DNA from: Odiellus spinosus
Lineage: Eukaryota; Arthropoda; Arachnida; Opiliones; Phalangiidae
Length of the DNA stretch: 64,000 nucleotides
Assembly (NCBI GenBank): GCA_963920705.1
Contig: OY987230.1
Coordinates: forward strand, 2,232,001 to 2,296,000
Direction of reading: 5' to 3'
Position 1 is the first letter of the stretch. Each line of letters opens with the position of its first letter. A program made the position numbers and the translations under genes. The notes below the pieces were generated by a model, which saw nothing but the letters and a program-made list of their open reading frames with translations, ran no database searches and was not told where the DNA came from. This document shows, piece after piece, positions 11,104 to 25,300 of this stretch.

Positions 11104-12252
11104 GTTGAAAAACAAGAAAAATATGGCCAATTCAAGAAATCATAGAATATCAAAATAGTCAAATTTCAGATTTTCAAAATTCGCTTTTTGATATTAGATG
11201 TTTTTTGAATTGTCCATATTTTCCATGTTTTTCAACGGATTTTCCAAAACTCTTGATTTTCAGATAGACCAATATTTGCTCTTTCGAGTGGTCTTAATTT
11301 TGTCTAAATCGCTTAAAAATCAAAAGTTTTGTGTCCATTTGAATCCAATAATCTTGGATTTTTAAGCGTTTTTGCTTAATTTTAACCAATTTTATATTTG
11401 TCACAATTTTGCAATTTAGACAAAAACAAAGTCATTCGAAAGAGCAATTAATGGACAGTCTTAAAAATAAGAGTTTTCAAAAATCCGTTGAAAAACAAGA
11501 AAAATATGGCCAATTCAAAAAACATCTAATATCAAAAAGCGAATTTTGAAAATTTGAAATTTGACTATTTTGATATTCTATGATTTCTTGAATTGTCCAC
11601 ATTTTTCTTGTTTTTCAACGGATTTTTGAAAACTCTTATTATTTAGACTGTCCATTAATTGCTCTTTCGAATGACTTTGGTTTTGTCTAAATTGCAAAAT
11701 TGTGACAAATATAAAATTGGTTAAAATTAAGCAAAAACGCTTAAAAATCCAAGATTATTGGATTCAAATGGACACAAAACTTTTGAATTTTAAGCAATTT
11801 AGACAAAATTAAGACCACTCGAAAGAGCAAATATTGGTCTATCTAAAAAACAAGAGTTTTGGAAAATCCGTTGAAAAACATGGAAAATATGGACAATTCA
11901 AAAAACATCTAATATCAAAAAGCGAATTTTTAAAATCTGAAATTTGACTATTTTGATATTGTATGATTTCTTGAATTGGCCATATTTTTCTTGTTTTTCA
12001 ACGGATTATCCAAAACTATTGTTTTTTAGATAGACCAAAATTTGGTCTTTCGAGTGGTCTTAATTTTGTCTAAATCGCTAAAAATTCAAAAGTTTTGTAT
12101 CCATTTGAATCCAATAATCTTGGATTTTTAAGCGTTTTTGCTTAATTTTAACCAATTTTATATTTGTCACAATTTTGCAATTTAGACAAAACCAAAGTCA
12201 TTCGAAAGAGCAATTAATGGACAGTCTAAATAATAAGAGTTTTCAAAAATCC
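11104..12252. repeat. Partial third unit: last three monomers repeated
   Basis: Codes 4,1,2 repeat the last three monomers of the preceding 5-monomer units at an offset of 3 x 383 bp. They include CTCTTGATTTTCAG near 11253 and CAGTCTTAAAAATAAG near 11457. The third monomer diverges (GAATTTTTAAAATC near 11924, GGATTATCC near 12003), so this is a truncated or partly replaced copy. Confidence 0.75.
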
Positions 12253-15200
12253 GTTGAAAAACAAGAAAAATATGGCCAATTCAAGAAATCATAGAATATC
12301 AAAATAGTCAAATTTCAGATTTTCAAAATTCGCTTTTTGATATTAGATGTTTTTTGAATTGGCCATATTTTCCATGTTTTTCAACGGATTTTCCAAAACT
12401 CTTGTTTTTTAGATAGACCAAAATTTGGTCTTTCGAGTGGTCTTAATTTTGTCTAAATCGCTTAAAAATCAAAAGTTTTGTGTCCATTTGAATCCAATAA
12501 TCTTGGATTTTTAAGCGTTTTTGCTTAATTTTAACCAATTTTATATTTGTCACAATTTTGCAATTTAGACAAAACCAAAGTCATTCGAAAGAGCAATTAA
12601 TGGACAGTTTAAATAATAAGAGTTTTCAAAAATCCGTTGAAAAACATGGAAAATATGGACAATTCAAAAAACATCTTATATCAAAAAGCGAATTTTGAAA
12701 ATCTGAAATTTGACTATTTTGATATTCTATGATTTCTTGAATTGGCCATATTTTTCTAGTTTTTCAACGGATTTTTGAAAACTCTTATTATTTAGACTGT
12801 CCATTAATTGCTCTTTCGAATGACTTTGGTTTTGTCTAAATTGCAAAATTGTGACAAATATAAAATTGGTTAAAATTAAGCAAAAACGCTTAAAAATCCA
12901 AGATTATTGGATTCAAATGGACACAAAACTTTTGAATTTTAAGCGATTTAGACAAAATTAAGACCACTCGAAAGAGCAAATATTGCTCTATCTAAAAAAC
13001 AAGAGTTTTGGAAAATCCGTTGAAAAACAAGAAAAATATGGCCAATTCAAGAAATCATAGAATATCAAAATAGTCAAATTTCAGATTTTCAAAATTCGCT
13101 TTTTGATATTAGATGTTTTTTGAATTGTCCATATTTTCCATGTTTTTCAACGGATTTTTGAAAACTCTTATTATTAAGACTGTCCATTAATTGCTCTTTC
13201 GAATGACTTTGTTTTTGTCTAAATTGCAAAATTGTGACAAATATAAAATTGGTTAAAATTAAGCAAAAACGCTTAAAAATCCAAGATTATTGGATTCAAA
13301 TGGACACAAAACTTTTGATTTTTAAGCGATTTAGACAAAATTAAGACCACTCAAAAGAGCAAATATTGGTCTATCTGAAAATCAAGAGTTTTGGAAAATC
13401 CGTTGAAAAACATGGAAAATATGGACAATTCAAAAAACATCTAATATCAAAAAGCGAATTTTGAAAATCTGAAATTTGACTATTTTGATATTCTATGATT
13501 TCTTGAATTGGCCATATTTTTCTTGTTTTTCAACGGATTTTCCAAAACTATTGTTTTTTAGATAGACCAAAATTTGGTCTTTCGAGTGGTCTTAATTTTG
13601 TCTAAATCGCTTAAAATTCAAAAGTTTTGTGTCCATTTGAATCCAATAATCTTGGATTTTTAAGCGTTTTTGCTTAATTTTAACCAATTTTATATTTGTC
13701 ACAATTTTGCAATTTAGACAAAACCAAAGTCATTCGAAAGAGCAATTAATGGACAGTCTAAATAATAAGAGTTTTCAAAAATCCGTTGAAAAACAAGAAA
13801 AATATGGCCAATTCAAGAAATCATAGAATATCAAAATAGTCAAATTTCAGATTTTCAAAATTCGCTTTTTGATATTAGATGTTTTTTGAATTGTCCATAT
13901 TTTCCATGTTTTTCAACGGATTTTTGAAAACTCTTATTATTTAAACTGTCCATTAATTGCTCTTTCGAATGACTTTGGTTTTGTCTAAATTGCAAAATTG
14001 TGACAAATATAAAATTGGTTAAAATTAAGCAAAAACGCTTAAAAATCCAAGATTATTGGATTCAAATGGACACAAAACTTTTGATTTTTAAGCGATTTAG
14101 ACAAAATTAAGACCACTCGAAAGACCAAATTTTGGTCTATCTAAAAAACAAGAGTTTTGGAAAATCCGTTGAAAAACATGGAAAATATGGACAATTCAAA
14201 AAACATCAAATATCAAAAAGCGAATTTTGAAAATCTGAAATTTGACTATTTTGATATTCTATGATTTCTTGAATTGGCCATATTTTTCTTGTTTTTCAAC
14301 GGATTTTTGAAAACTCTTATTATTAAGACTGTCCATTAATTGCTCTTTCGAATGACTTTGTTTTTGTCTAAATTGCAAAATTGTGACAAATATAAAATTG
14401 GTTAAAATTAAGCAAAAACGCTTAAAAATCCAAGATTATTGGATTCAAATGGACACAAAACTTTTGATTTTTAAGCGATTTAGACAAAATTAAGACCACT
14501 CGAAAGAGCAAATATTGGTCTATCTGAAAATCAAGAGTTTTGGAAAATCCGTTGAAAAACATGGAAAATATGGACAATTCAAAAAACATCTAATATCAAA
14601 AAGCGAATTTTTAAAATCTGAAATTTGACTATTTTGATATTGAATGATTTCTTGAATTGGCCATATTTTTCTTGTTTTTCAACGGATTTTCCAAAACTAT
14701 TGTTTTTTAGATAGACCAAAATTTGGTCTTTCGAGTGGTCTTAATTTTGTCTAAATCGCTTAAAATTCAAAAGTTTTGTGTCCATTTGAATCCAATAATC
14801 TTGGATTTTTAAGCGTTTTTGCTTAATTTTAACCAATTTTATATTTGTCACAATTTTGCAATTTAGACAAAACCAAAGTCATTCGAAAGAGCAATTAATG
14901 GACAGTCTAAATAATATGAGTTTTCAAAAATCCGTTGAAAAACAAGAAAAATATGGCCAATTCAAGAAATCATAGAATATCAAAATAGTCAAATTTCAGA
15001 TTTTCAAAATTCGCTTTTTGATATTAGATGTTTTTTGAATTGTCCATATTTTCCATGTTTTTCAACGGATTTTTGAAAACTCTTATTATTTAAACTGTCC
15101 ATTAATTGCTCTTTCGAATGACTTTGGTTTTGTCTAAATTGCAAAATTGTGACAAATATAAAATTGGTTAAAATTAAGCAAAAACGCTTAAAAATCCAAG

Positions 15201-16420
15201 ATTATTGGATTCAAATGGACACAAAACTTTTGATTTTTAAGCGATTTAGACAAAATTAAGACCACTCGAAAGAGCAAATATTGGTCTATCTAAAAAACAA
15301 GAGTTTTGGAAAATCCGTTGAAAAACAAGAAAAATATGGCCAATTCAAGAAATCATAGAATATCAAAATAGTCAAATTTCAGATTTTCAAAATTCGCTTT
15401 TTGATATTAGATGTTTTTTGAATTGTCCATATTTTCCATGTTTTTCAACGGATTTTTGAAAACTCTTATTATTTAAACTGTCCATTAATTGCTCTTTCGA
15501 ATGACTTTGGTTTTGTCTAAATTGCAAAATTGTGACAAATATAAAATTGGTTAAAATTAAGCAAAAACGCTTAAAAATCCAAGATTATTGGATTCAAATG
15601 GACACAAAACTTTTGATTTTTAAGCGATTTAGACAAAATTAAGACCACTCGAAAGACCAAATTTTGGTCTATCTAAAAAACAAGAGTTTTGGAAAATCCG
15701 TTAAAAAACATGGAAAATATGGACAATTCAAAAAACATCTAATATCAGAAAGCGAATTTTGAAAATCTGAAATTTGACTATTTTGATATTCTATGATTTC
15801 TTGAATTGGCCATATTTTTGTTGTTTTTCAACGGATTTTTGAAAACTCTTATTATTTAGACTGTCCATTAATTGCTCTTTCGAATGACTTTGGTTTTGTC
15901 TAAATTGCCAAAACGTGACAAATATAAAATTGGTTAAAATTAAGCAAAAACGCTTAAAAATCCAAGATTATTGGATTCAAATGGACACAAAACTTTTGAT
16001 TTTTAAGCGATTTAGACAAAATTAAGACCACTCGAAAGAGCAAATATTGGTCTATCTGAAAATCAAGAGTTTTGGAAAATCCGTTGAAAAACATGGAAAA
16101 TATGGACAATTCAAAAAACATCTAATATCAAAAAGCGAATTTTGAAAATCTGAAATTTGACTATTTTGATATTCTATGATTTCTTGAATTGGCCATATTT
16201 TTCTTGTTTTTCAACGGATTTTCCAAAACTATTGTTTTTTAGATAGTTCAAAATTTGGTCTTTCGAGTGGTCTTAATTTTGTCTAAATCGCTTAAAATTC
16301 AAAAGTTTTGTGTCCATTTGAATCCAATAATCTTGGATTTTTAAGCGTTTTTGCTTAATTTTAACCAATTTTATATTTGTCACAATTTTGCAATTTAGAC
16401 AAAACCAAAGTCATTCGAAA
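12253..16420. repeat. Mixed monomers without a clear higher-order unit
   Basis: About 11 monomers with codes 4,1,3,2,3,1,2,3,3,1,2. They include single-copy point variants such as TTTTTCTAG near 12755, AATAATATGAG near 14912, GTTAAAAAACATGG near 15701 and GATAGTTCAAAATTTGG near 16242. There is no gene or insertion. Orientation order is locally similar to other places, but I could not define a repeated block with shared private variants. Confidence 0.75.
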
Positions 16421-18328
16421 GAGCAATTTATGGACAGTCTAAATAATAAGAGTTTTAAAAAATCCGTTGAAAAACAAGAAAAATATGGCCAATTCAAGAA
16501 ATCATAGAATATCAAAATTGTCAAATTTCAGATTTTCAAAATTCGCTTTTTGATATTAGATGTTTTTTGAATTGTCCATATTTTCCATGTTTTTCAACGG
16601 ATTTTTGAAAACTCTTATTATTTAAACTGTCCATTAATTGCTCTTTCGAATGACTTTGGTTTTGTCTAAATTGCAAAATTGTGACAAATATAAAATTGGT
16701 TAAAATTAAGCAAAAACGCTTAAAAATCCAAGATTATTGGATTCAAATGGACACAAAACTTTTTTAAGCGATTGAGACAAAATTAAGACCACTCGAAAGA
16801 CCAAATTTTGGTCTATCTAAAAAACAATAGTTTTGGAAAATCCGTTGAAAAACAAGAAAAATATGGCCAATTCTAGAAATCATACAATATCAAAATAGTC
16901 AAATTTCAGATTTTAAAAATTCGCTTTTTGATATTAGATGTTTTTTGAATTGTCCATATTTTCCATGTTTTTCAACGGATTTTCCAAAACTCTTGATTTT
17001 CAGATAGACCAATATTTGCTCTTTCGAGTGGTCTTAATTTTGTCTAAATCGCTTAAAAATCAAAAGTTTTGTGTCCATTTGAATCCAATAATCTTGGATT
17101 TTTAAGCGTTTTTGCTTAATTTTAACCAATTTTATATTTGTCACAATTTTGCAATTTAGACAAAAACAAAGTCATTCGAAAGAGCAATTAATGGACAGTC
17201 TTAATAATAAGAGTTTTCAAAAATCCGTTGAAAAACAAGAAAAATATGGCCAATTCAAGAAATCATAGAATATCAAAATAGTCAAATTTCAGATTTTCAA
17301 AATTCGCTTTTTGATATTAGATGTTTTTTGAATTGTCCATATTTTCCATGTTTTTCAACGGATTTTCCAAAACTCTTGTTTTTTAGATAGACCAAAATTT
17401 GGTCTTTCGAGTGGTCTTAATTTTGTCTAAATCGCTTAAAAATCAAAAGTTTTGTGTCCATTTGAATCCAATAATCTTGGATTTTTAAGCGTTTTTGCTT
17501 AATTTTAACCAATTTTATATTTGTCACAATTTTGCAATTTAGACAAAACCAAAGTCATTCGAAAGAGCAATTAATGGACAATTTAAATAATAAGAGTTTT
17601 CAAAAATCCGTTGAAAAACATGGAAAATATGGACAATTCAAAAAACATCTAATATCAAAAAGCGAATTTTGAAAATCTGAAATTTGACTATTTTGATATT
17701 CTATGATTTCTTGAATTGGCCATATTTTTCTTGTTTTTCAACGGATTTTTGAAAACTTATTATTTAGACTGTCCATTAATTGCTCTTTCGAATGACTTTG
17801 GTTTTGTCTAAATTGCAAAATTGTGACAAATATAAAATTGGTTAAAATTAAGCAAAATTACTTAAAAATCCAAGATTATTGGATTCAAATGGACACAAAA
17901 CTTTTGAATTTTAAGCGATTTAGACAAAATTAAGACCACTCGAAAGACCAAATTTTGGTCTATCTAAAAAACAATAGTTTTGGAAAATCCGTTGAAAAAC
18001 AAGAAAAATATGGCCAATTCAAGAAATCATAGAATATCAAAATAGTCAAATTTCAGATTTTCATAATTCGCTTTTTGATATTAGATGTTTTTTGAATTGT
18101 CCATATTTTCCATGTTTTTCAACGGATTTTCCAAAACTCTTGTTTTTTAGATAGACCAATATTTGTTCTTTCGAGTGGTCTTAATTTTGTCTAAATCGCT
18201 TAAAATTCAAAAGTTTTGTGTCCATTTGAATCCAATAATCTTGGATTTTTAAGCGTTTTTGCTTAATTTTAACCAATTTTATATTTGTCACAATTTTGCA
18301 ATTTAGACAAAACCAAAGTCATTCGAAA
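16421..18328. repeat. Near-identical 5-monomer unit, first copy (1908 bp)
   Basis: Codes 3,4,4,1,4. Private markers GAGCAATTTATGG, GTTTTAAAAAATCCG, CCAATTCTAGAAATC, GACAATTTAAATAATAAG and a 2-nt deletion (GAAAACTTATTATTT near 17752) are all repeated 1908-1913 bp later. This copy alone has a 5-nt loss near 16757-16769 and a TCATAATTCG variant near 18061. The few differences imply a recent duplication or recent conversion. Confidence 0.9.
16755..16775. repeat. 5-nt deletion between T runs
   Basis: The usual ACTTTTGATTTTTAAGCG appears here as ACTTTTTTAAGCG. The loss fits slippage or a small deletion between the two T runs on either side of GA. It is the main length difference between the two 5-monomer units starting at 16421 and 18329. 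Confidence 0.85.
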
Positions 18329-20236
18329 GAGCAATTTATGGACAGTCTAAATAATAAGAGTTTTAAAAAATCCGTTGAAAAACAAGAAAAATATGGCCAA
18401 TTCAAGAAATCATAGAATATCAAAATTGTCAAATTTCAGATTTTCAAAATTCGCTTTTTGATATTAGATGTTTTTTGAATTGTCCATATTTTCCATGTTT
18501 TTCAACGGATTTTTGAAAACTCTTATTATTTAAACTGTCCATTAATTGCTCTTTCGAATGACTTTGGTTTTGTCTAAATTGCAAAATTGTGACAAATATA
18601 AAATTGGTTAAAATTAAGCAAAAACGCTTAAAAATCCAAGATTATTGGATTCAAATGGACACAAAACTTTTGATTTTTAAGCGATTGAGACAAAATTAAG
18701 ACCACTCGAAAGACCAAATTTTGGTCTATCTAAAAAACAATAGTTTTGGAAAATCCGTTGAAAAACAAGAAAAATATGGCCAATTCTAGAAATCATACAA
18801 TATCAAAATAGTCAAATTTCAGATTTTAAAAATTCGCTTTTTGATATTAGATGTTTTTTGAATTGTCCATATTTTCCATGTTTTTCAACGGATTTTCCAA
18901 AACTCTTGATTTTCAGATAGACCAATATTTGCTCTTTCGAGTGGTCTTAATTTTGTCTAAATCGCTTAAAAATCAAAAGTTTTGTGTCCATTTGAATCCA
19001 ATAATCTTGGATTTTTAAGCGTTTTTGCTTAATTTTAACCAATTTTATATTTGTCACAATTTTGCAATTTAGACAAAAACAAAGTCATTCGAAAGAGCAA
19101 TTAATGGACAGTCTTAATAATAAGAGTTTTCAAAAATCCGTTGAAAAACAAGAAAAATATGGCCAATTCAAGAAATCATAGAATATCAAAATAGTCAAAT
19201 TTCAGATTTTCAAAATTCGCTTTTTGATATTAGATGTTTTTTGAATTGTCCATATTTTCCATGTTTTTCAACGGATTTTCCAAAACTCTTGTTTTTTAGA
19301 TAGACCAAAATTTGGTCTTTCGAGTGGTCTTAATTTTGTCTAAATCGCTTAAAAATCAAAAGTTTTGTGTCCATTTGAATCCAATAATCTTGGATTTTTA
19401 AGCGTTTTTGCTTAATTTTAACCAATTTTATATTTGTCACAATTTTGCAATTTAGACAAAACCAAAGTCATTCGAAAGAGCAATTAATGGACAATTTAAA
19501 TAATAAGAGTTTTCAAAAATCCGTTGAAAAACATGGAAAATATGGACAATTCAAAAAACATCTAATATCAAAAAGCGAATTTTGAAAATCTGAAATTTGA
19601 CTATTTTGATATTCTATGATTTCTTGAATTGGCCATATTTTTCTTGTTTTTCAACGGATTTTTGAAAACTTATTATTTAGACTGTCCATTAATTGCTCTT
19701 TCGAATGACTTTGGTTTTGTCTAAATTGCAAAATTGTGACAAATATAAAATTGGTTAAAATTAAGCAAAATTGCTTAAAAATCCAAGATTATTGGATTCA
19801 AATGGACACAAAACTTTTGAATTTTAAGCGATTTAGACAAAATTAAGACCACTCGAAAGACCAAATTTTGGTCTATCTAAAAAACAATAGTTTTGGAAAA
19901 TCCGTTGAAAAACAAGAAAAATATGGCCAATTCAAGAAATCATAGAATATCAAAATAGTCAAATTTCAGATTTTCAAAATTCGCTTTTTGATATTAGATG
20001 TTTTTTGAATTGTCCATATTTTCCATGTTTTTCAACGGATTTTCCAAAACTCTTGTTTTTTAGATAGACCAATATTTGTTCTTTCGAGTGGTCTTAATTT
20101 TGTCTAAATCGCTTAAAATTCAAAAGTTTTGTGTCCATTTGAATCCAATAATCTTGGATTTTTAAGCGTTTTTGCTTAATTTTAACCAATTTTATATTTG
20201 TCACAATTTTGCAATTTAGACAAAACCAAAGTCATT
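18329..20236. repeat. Near-identical 5-monomer unit, second copy
   Basis: Adjacent tandem copy of 16421-18328 with the same orientation codes and the same private variants. It keeps ACTTTTGATTTTTAAG where the first copy has lost 5 nt, and has AAAATTGCTT where the first has AAAATTACTT. The copy ends where GAGCAATTTATGG reverts to the common GAGCAATTAATGG. Confidence 0.9.
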
Positions 20237-22336
20237 CGAAAGAGCAATTAATGGACAGTCTAAATAATAAGAGTTTTCAAAAATCCGTTGAAAAACAAGA
20301 AAAATATGGCCAATTCAAGAAATCATAGAATATCAAAATAGTCAAATTTCAGATTTTCAAAATTCGCTTTTTGATATTAGATGTTTTTTGAATTGTCCAT
20401 ATTTTCCATGTTTTTCAACGGATTTTTGAAAACTCTTATTATTTAAACCGTCCATTAATTGCTCTTTCGAATGACTTTGGTTTTGTCTAAATTGCAAAAT
20501 TGTGACAAATATAAAATTGGTTAATATTAAGCAAAAACGCTTAAAAATCCAAGATTATTGGATTCAAATGGACACAAAACTTTTGATTTTTAAGCGATTT
20601 AGACAAAATTAAGACCACTCGAAAGACCAAATTTTGGTCTATCTAAAAAACAAGAGTTTTGGAAAATCCGTTGAAAAACATGGAAAATATGGACAATTCA
20701 AAAAACATCAAATATCAAAAAGCGAATTTTGAAAATCTGAAATTTGACTATTTTGATATTCTATGATTTCTTGAATTGGCCATATTTTTCTTGTTTTTCA
20801 ACGGATTTTCCAAAACTATTGTTTTTTAGATAGACCAAAATTTGGTCTTTCGAGTGGTCTTAATTTTGTCTAAATCGCTTAAAATTCAAAAGTTTTGTGT
20901 CCATTTGAATCCAATAATCTTGGATTTTTAAGCGTTTTTGCTTAATTTTAACCAATTTTATATTTGTCACGTTTTGGCAATTTAGACAAAACCAAAGTCA
21001 TTCGAAAGAGCAATTAATGGACAGTTTAAATAATAAGAGTTTTCAAAAATCCGTTGAAAAACAAGAAAAATATGGCCAATTCAAGAAATCATAGAATATC
21101 AAAATAGTCAAATTTCAGATTTTCAAAATTCGCTTTTTGATATTAGATGTTTTTTGAATTGTCCATATTTTCCATGTTTTTCAACGGATTTTCCAAAACT
21201 CTTGTTTTTTAGATAGACCAAAATTTGGTCTTTCGAGTGGTCTTAATTTTGTCTAAATCGCTTAAAAATCAAAAGTTTTGTGTCCATTTGAATCCAATAA
21301 TCTTGGATTTTTAAGCGTTTTTGCTTAATTTTAACCAATTTTATATTTGTCACAATTTTGCAATTTAGACAAAAACAAAGTCATTCGAAAGAGCAATTAA
21401 TGGACAGTCTTAATAATAAGAGTTTTCAAAAATCCGTTGAAAAACAAGAAAAATATGGCCAATTCAAAAAACATCTAATATCAAAAAGCGAATTTTGAAA
21501 ATCTGAAATTTGACTATTTTGATATTCTATGATTTCTTGAATTGTCCACATTTTTCTTGTTTTTCAACGGATTTTTGAAAACTCTTATTATTTAGACTGT
21601 CCATTAATTGCTCTTTCGAATGACTTTGGTTTTGTCTAAATTGCCAAAACGTGACAAATATAAAATTGGTTAAAATTAAGCAAAAACACTTAAAAATCCA
21701 AGATTATTGGATTCAAATGGACACAAAACTTTTGATTTTTAAGCGATTTAGACAAAATTAAGACCACTCGAAAGACCAAATTTTGGTCTATCTAAAAAAC
21801 AATAGTTTTGGAAAATCCGTTGAAAAACAAGAAAAATATGGCCAATTCAAGAAATCATACAATATCAAAATAGTCAAATTTCAGATTTTCAAAATTCGCT
21901 TTTTGATATTAGATGTTTTTTGAATTGGCCATATTTTTCTTGTTTTTCAACGGATTTTTGAAAACTCTTCTTATTAAGACTGTCCATTAATTGCTCTTTC
22001 GAATGACTTTGTTTTTGTCTAAATTGCAAAATTGTGACAAATATAAAATTGGTTAAAATTAAGCAAAAACGCTTAAAAATCCAAGATTATTGGATTCAAA
22101 TGGACACAAAACTTTTGATTTTTAAGCGATTTAGACAAAATTAAGACCACTCGAAAGAGCAAATATTGGTCTATCTGAAAATCAAGAGTTTTGGAAAATC
22201 CGTTGAAAAACATGGAAAATATGGACAATTCAAAAAACATCTAATATCAAAAAGCGAATTTTGAAAATCTGAAATTTGACTATTTTGATATTCTATGATT
22301 TCTTGAATTGGCCATATTTTTCTTGTTTTTCAACGG
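20237..22336. repeat. Mixed monomers between higher-order blocks
   Basis: Five and a half monomers with codes 3,2,4,1,3,2. Two notable members are a P with mostly AAG-type ends at 21434-21570 and a P with two perfectly matching 33-bp ends at 21817-21953. A CTCTTCTTATTAAG variant lies near 21963. There is no gene or unique DNA. Confidence 0.75.
21817..21953. repeat. P cassette with perfect 33-bp terminal inverted repeats
   Basis: Both ends are AAG-type. The first 33 bp, CCGTTGAAAAAC through GGCCAATTCA, are the exact reverse complement of the last 33 bp. The centre is P-. The same perfect 33-bp ends occur at 8423-8559 and 46708-46844 (P+ centres) and at 27178-27314 (P- centre). These have the longest uninterrupted stem I found in the array. 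Confidence 0.82.
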
Positions 22337-25300
22337 ATTTTCCAAAACTATTGTTTTTTAGATAGACCAAAATTTGGTCTTTCGAGTGGTCTTAATTTTG
22401 TCTAAATCGCTTAAAATTCAAAAGTTTTGTGTCCATTTGAATCCAATAATCTTGGATTTTTAAGCGTTTTTGCTTTATTTTAAAAAATTTTATATTTGTC
22501 ACAATTTTGCAATTTAGACAAAACCAAAGTCATTCGAAAGAGCAATTAATGGACAGTCTAAATAATAAGAGTTTTCAAAAATCCGTTGAAAAACAAGAAA
22601 AATATGGGCAATTCAAGAAATCATAGAATATCAAAATAGTCAAATTTCAGATTTTCAAAATTCGCTTTTTGATATTAGATGTTTTTTGAATTGTCCATAT
22701 TTTCCATGTTTTTCAACGGATTTTTGAAAACTCTTATTATTTAAACTGTCCATTAATTGCTCTTTCGAATGACTTTGGTTTTGTCTAAATTGCAAAATTG
22801 TGACAAATATAAAATTGGTTAAAATTAAGCAAAAACGCTTAAAAATCCAAGATTATTGGATTCAAATGGACACAAAACTTTTGATTTTTAAGCGATTTAG
22901 ACAAAATTAAGACCACTCGAAAGAGCAAATTTTGGTCTATCTAAAAAACAAGAGTTTTGGAAAATCCGTTGAAAAACATGGAAAATATGGACAATTCAAA
23001 AAACATCTAATATCAAAAAGCGAATTTTGAAAATCTGAAATTTGACTATTTTGATACTCTATGATTTCTTGAATTGGCCACATTTTTCTTGTTTTTCAAC
23101 GGATTTTTGAAAACTCTTATTATTTAGACTGTCCATTAATTGCTCTTTCGAATGACTTTGGTTTTGTCTAAATTGCCAAAACGTGACAAATATAAAATTG
23201 GTTAAAATTAAGCAAAAACGCTTAAAAATCCAAGATTATTGGATTCAAATGGACACAAAACTTTTGATTTTGAAGCGATTTAGACAAAATTAAGACAACT
23301 CGAAAGAGCAAATATTGGTCTATGTGAAAATCAAGAGTTTTGGAAAATCCGTTGAAAAACATGGAAAATATGGACAATTCAAAAAACATCTAATATCAAA
23401 AAGCGAATTTTGAAAATCTGAAATTTGACTATTTTGATATTCTATGATTTCTTGAATTGGCCATATTTTTCTTGTTTTTCAACGGATTTTCCAAAACTAT
23501 TGTTTTTTAGATAGACCAAAATTTGGTCTTTCGAGTGGTCTTAATTTTGTCTAAATCGCTTAAAATTCAAAAGTTTTGTGTCCATTTGAATCCAATAATC
23601 TTGGATTTTTAAGCGTTTTTGCTTAATTTTAACCAATTTTATATTTGTCACAGTTTTGCAATTTAGACAAAACCAAAGTCATTCGAAAGAGCAATTAATG
23701 GACAGTCTAAATAATAAGAGTTTTCAAAAATCCGTTGAAAAACAAGAAAAATATGGCCAATTCAAGAAATCATAGAATATCAAAATAGTCAAATTTCAGA
23801 TTTTCAAAATTCGCTTTTTGATATTAGATGTTTTTTGAATTGTCCATATTTTCCATGTTTTTCAACGGATTTTCCAAAACTCTTGTTTTTTAGATAGACC
23901 AAAATTTGGTCTTTCGAGTGGTCTTAATTTTGTCTAAATCGCTTAAAAATCAAAAGTTTTGTGTCCATTTGAATCCAATAATCTTGGATTTTTAAGCGTT
24001 TTTGCTTAATTTTAACCAATTTTATATTTGTCACGTTTTGGCAATTTAGTCAAAACCAAAGTCATTCGAAAGAGCAATTAATGGACAGTTTAAATAATAA
24101 GAGTTTTCAAAAATCCGTTGAAAAACATGGAAAATATGGACAATTCAAAAAACATCTAATATCAAAAAGCGAATTTTGAAAATCTGAAATTTGACTATTT
24201 TGATATTCTATGATTTCTTGAATTGGCCATATTTTTCTTGTTTTTCAACGGATTTTTGAAAACTCTTATTATTTAGACTGTCCATTAATTGCTCTTTCGA
24301 ATGACTTTGGTTTTGTCTAAATTGCCAAAACGTGACAAATATAAAATTAGTTAAAATTAAGCAAAAACGCTTAAAAATCCAAGATTATTGGATTCAAATG
24401 GACACAAAACTTTTGAATTTTAAGCGATTTAGACAAAATTAAGACCACTCGAAAGACCAAATTTTGGTCTATCTAAAAAACAATAGTTTTGGAAAATCCG
24501 TTGAAAAACAAGAAAAATATGGCCAATTCAAGAAATCATAGAATATCAAAATAGTCAAATTTCAGATTTTCAAAATTCGCTTTTTGATATTAGATGTTTT
24601 TTGAATTGTCCATATTTTCCATGTTTTTCAACGGATTTTCCAAAACTCTTGTTTTTTAGATAGACCAATATTTGCTCTTTCGAGTGGTCTTAATTTTGTC
24701 TAAATCGCTTAAAATTCAAAAGTTTTGTGTCCATTTGAATCCAATAATCTTGGATTTTTAAGCGTTTTTGCTTAATTTTAACCAATTTTATATTTGTCAC
24801 AATTTTGCAATTTAGACAAAACCAAAGTCATTCGAAAGAGCAATTAATGGACAGTCTAAATCATAAGAGTTTTCAAAAATCCGTTGAAAAACAAGAAAAA
24901 TGTGGACAATTCAAGAAATCATAGAATATCAAAATAGTCAAATTTCAGATTTTCAAAATTCGCTTTTTGATATTAGATGTTTTTTGAATTGGCCATATTT
25001 TTCTTGTTTTTCAACGGATTTTTGAAAACTCTTATTATTAAGACTGTCCATTAATTGCTCTTTCGAATGACTTTGTTTTTGTCTAAATTGCAAAATTGTG
25101 ACAAATATAAAATTGGTTAAAATTAAGCAAAAACGCTTAAAAATCCAAGATTATTGGATTCAAATGGACACAAAACTTTTGATTTTTAAGCGATTTAGAC
25201 AAAATTAAGACCACTCGAAAGAGCAAATATTGGTCTATCTGAAAATCAAGAGTTTTGGAAAATCCGTTGAAAAACATGGAAAATATGGACAATTCAAAAA

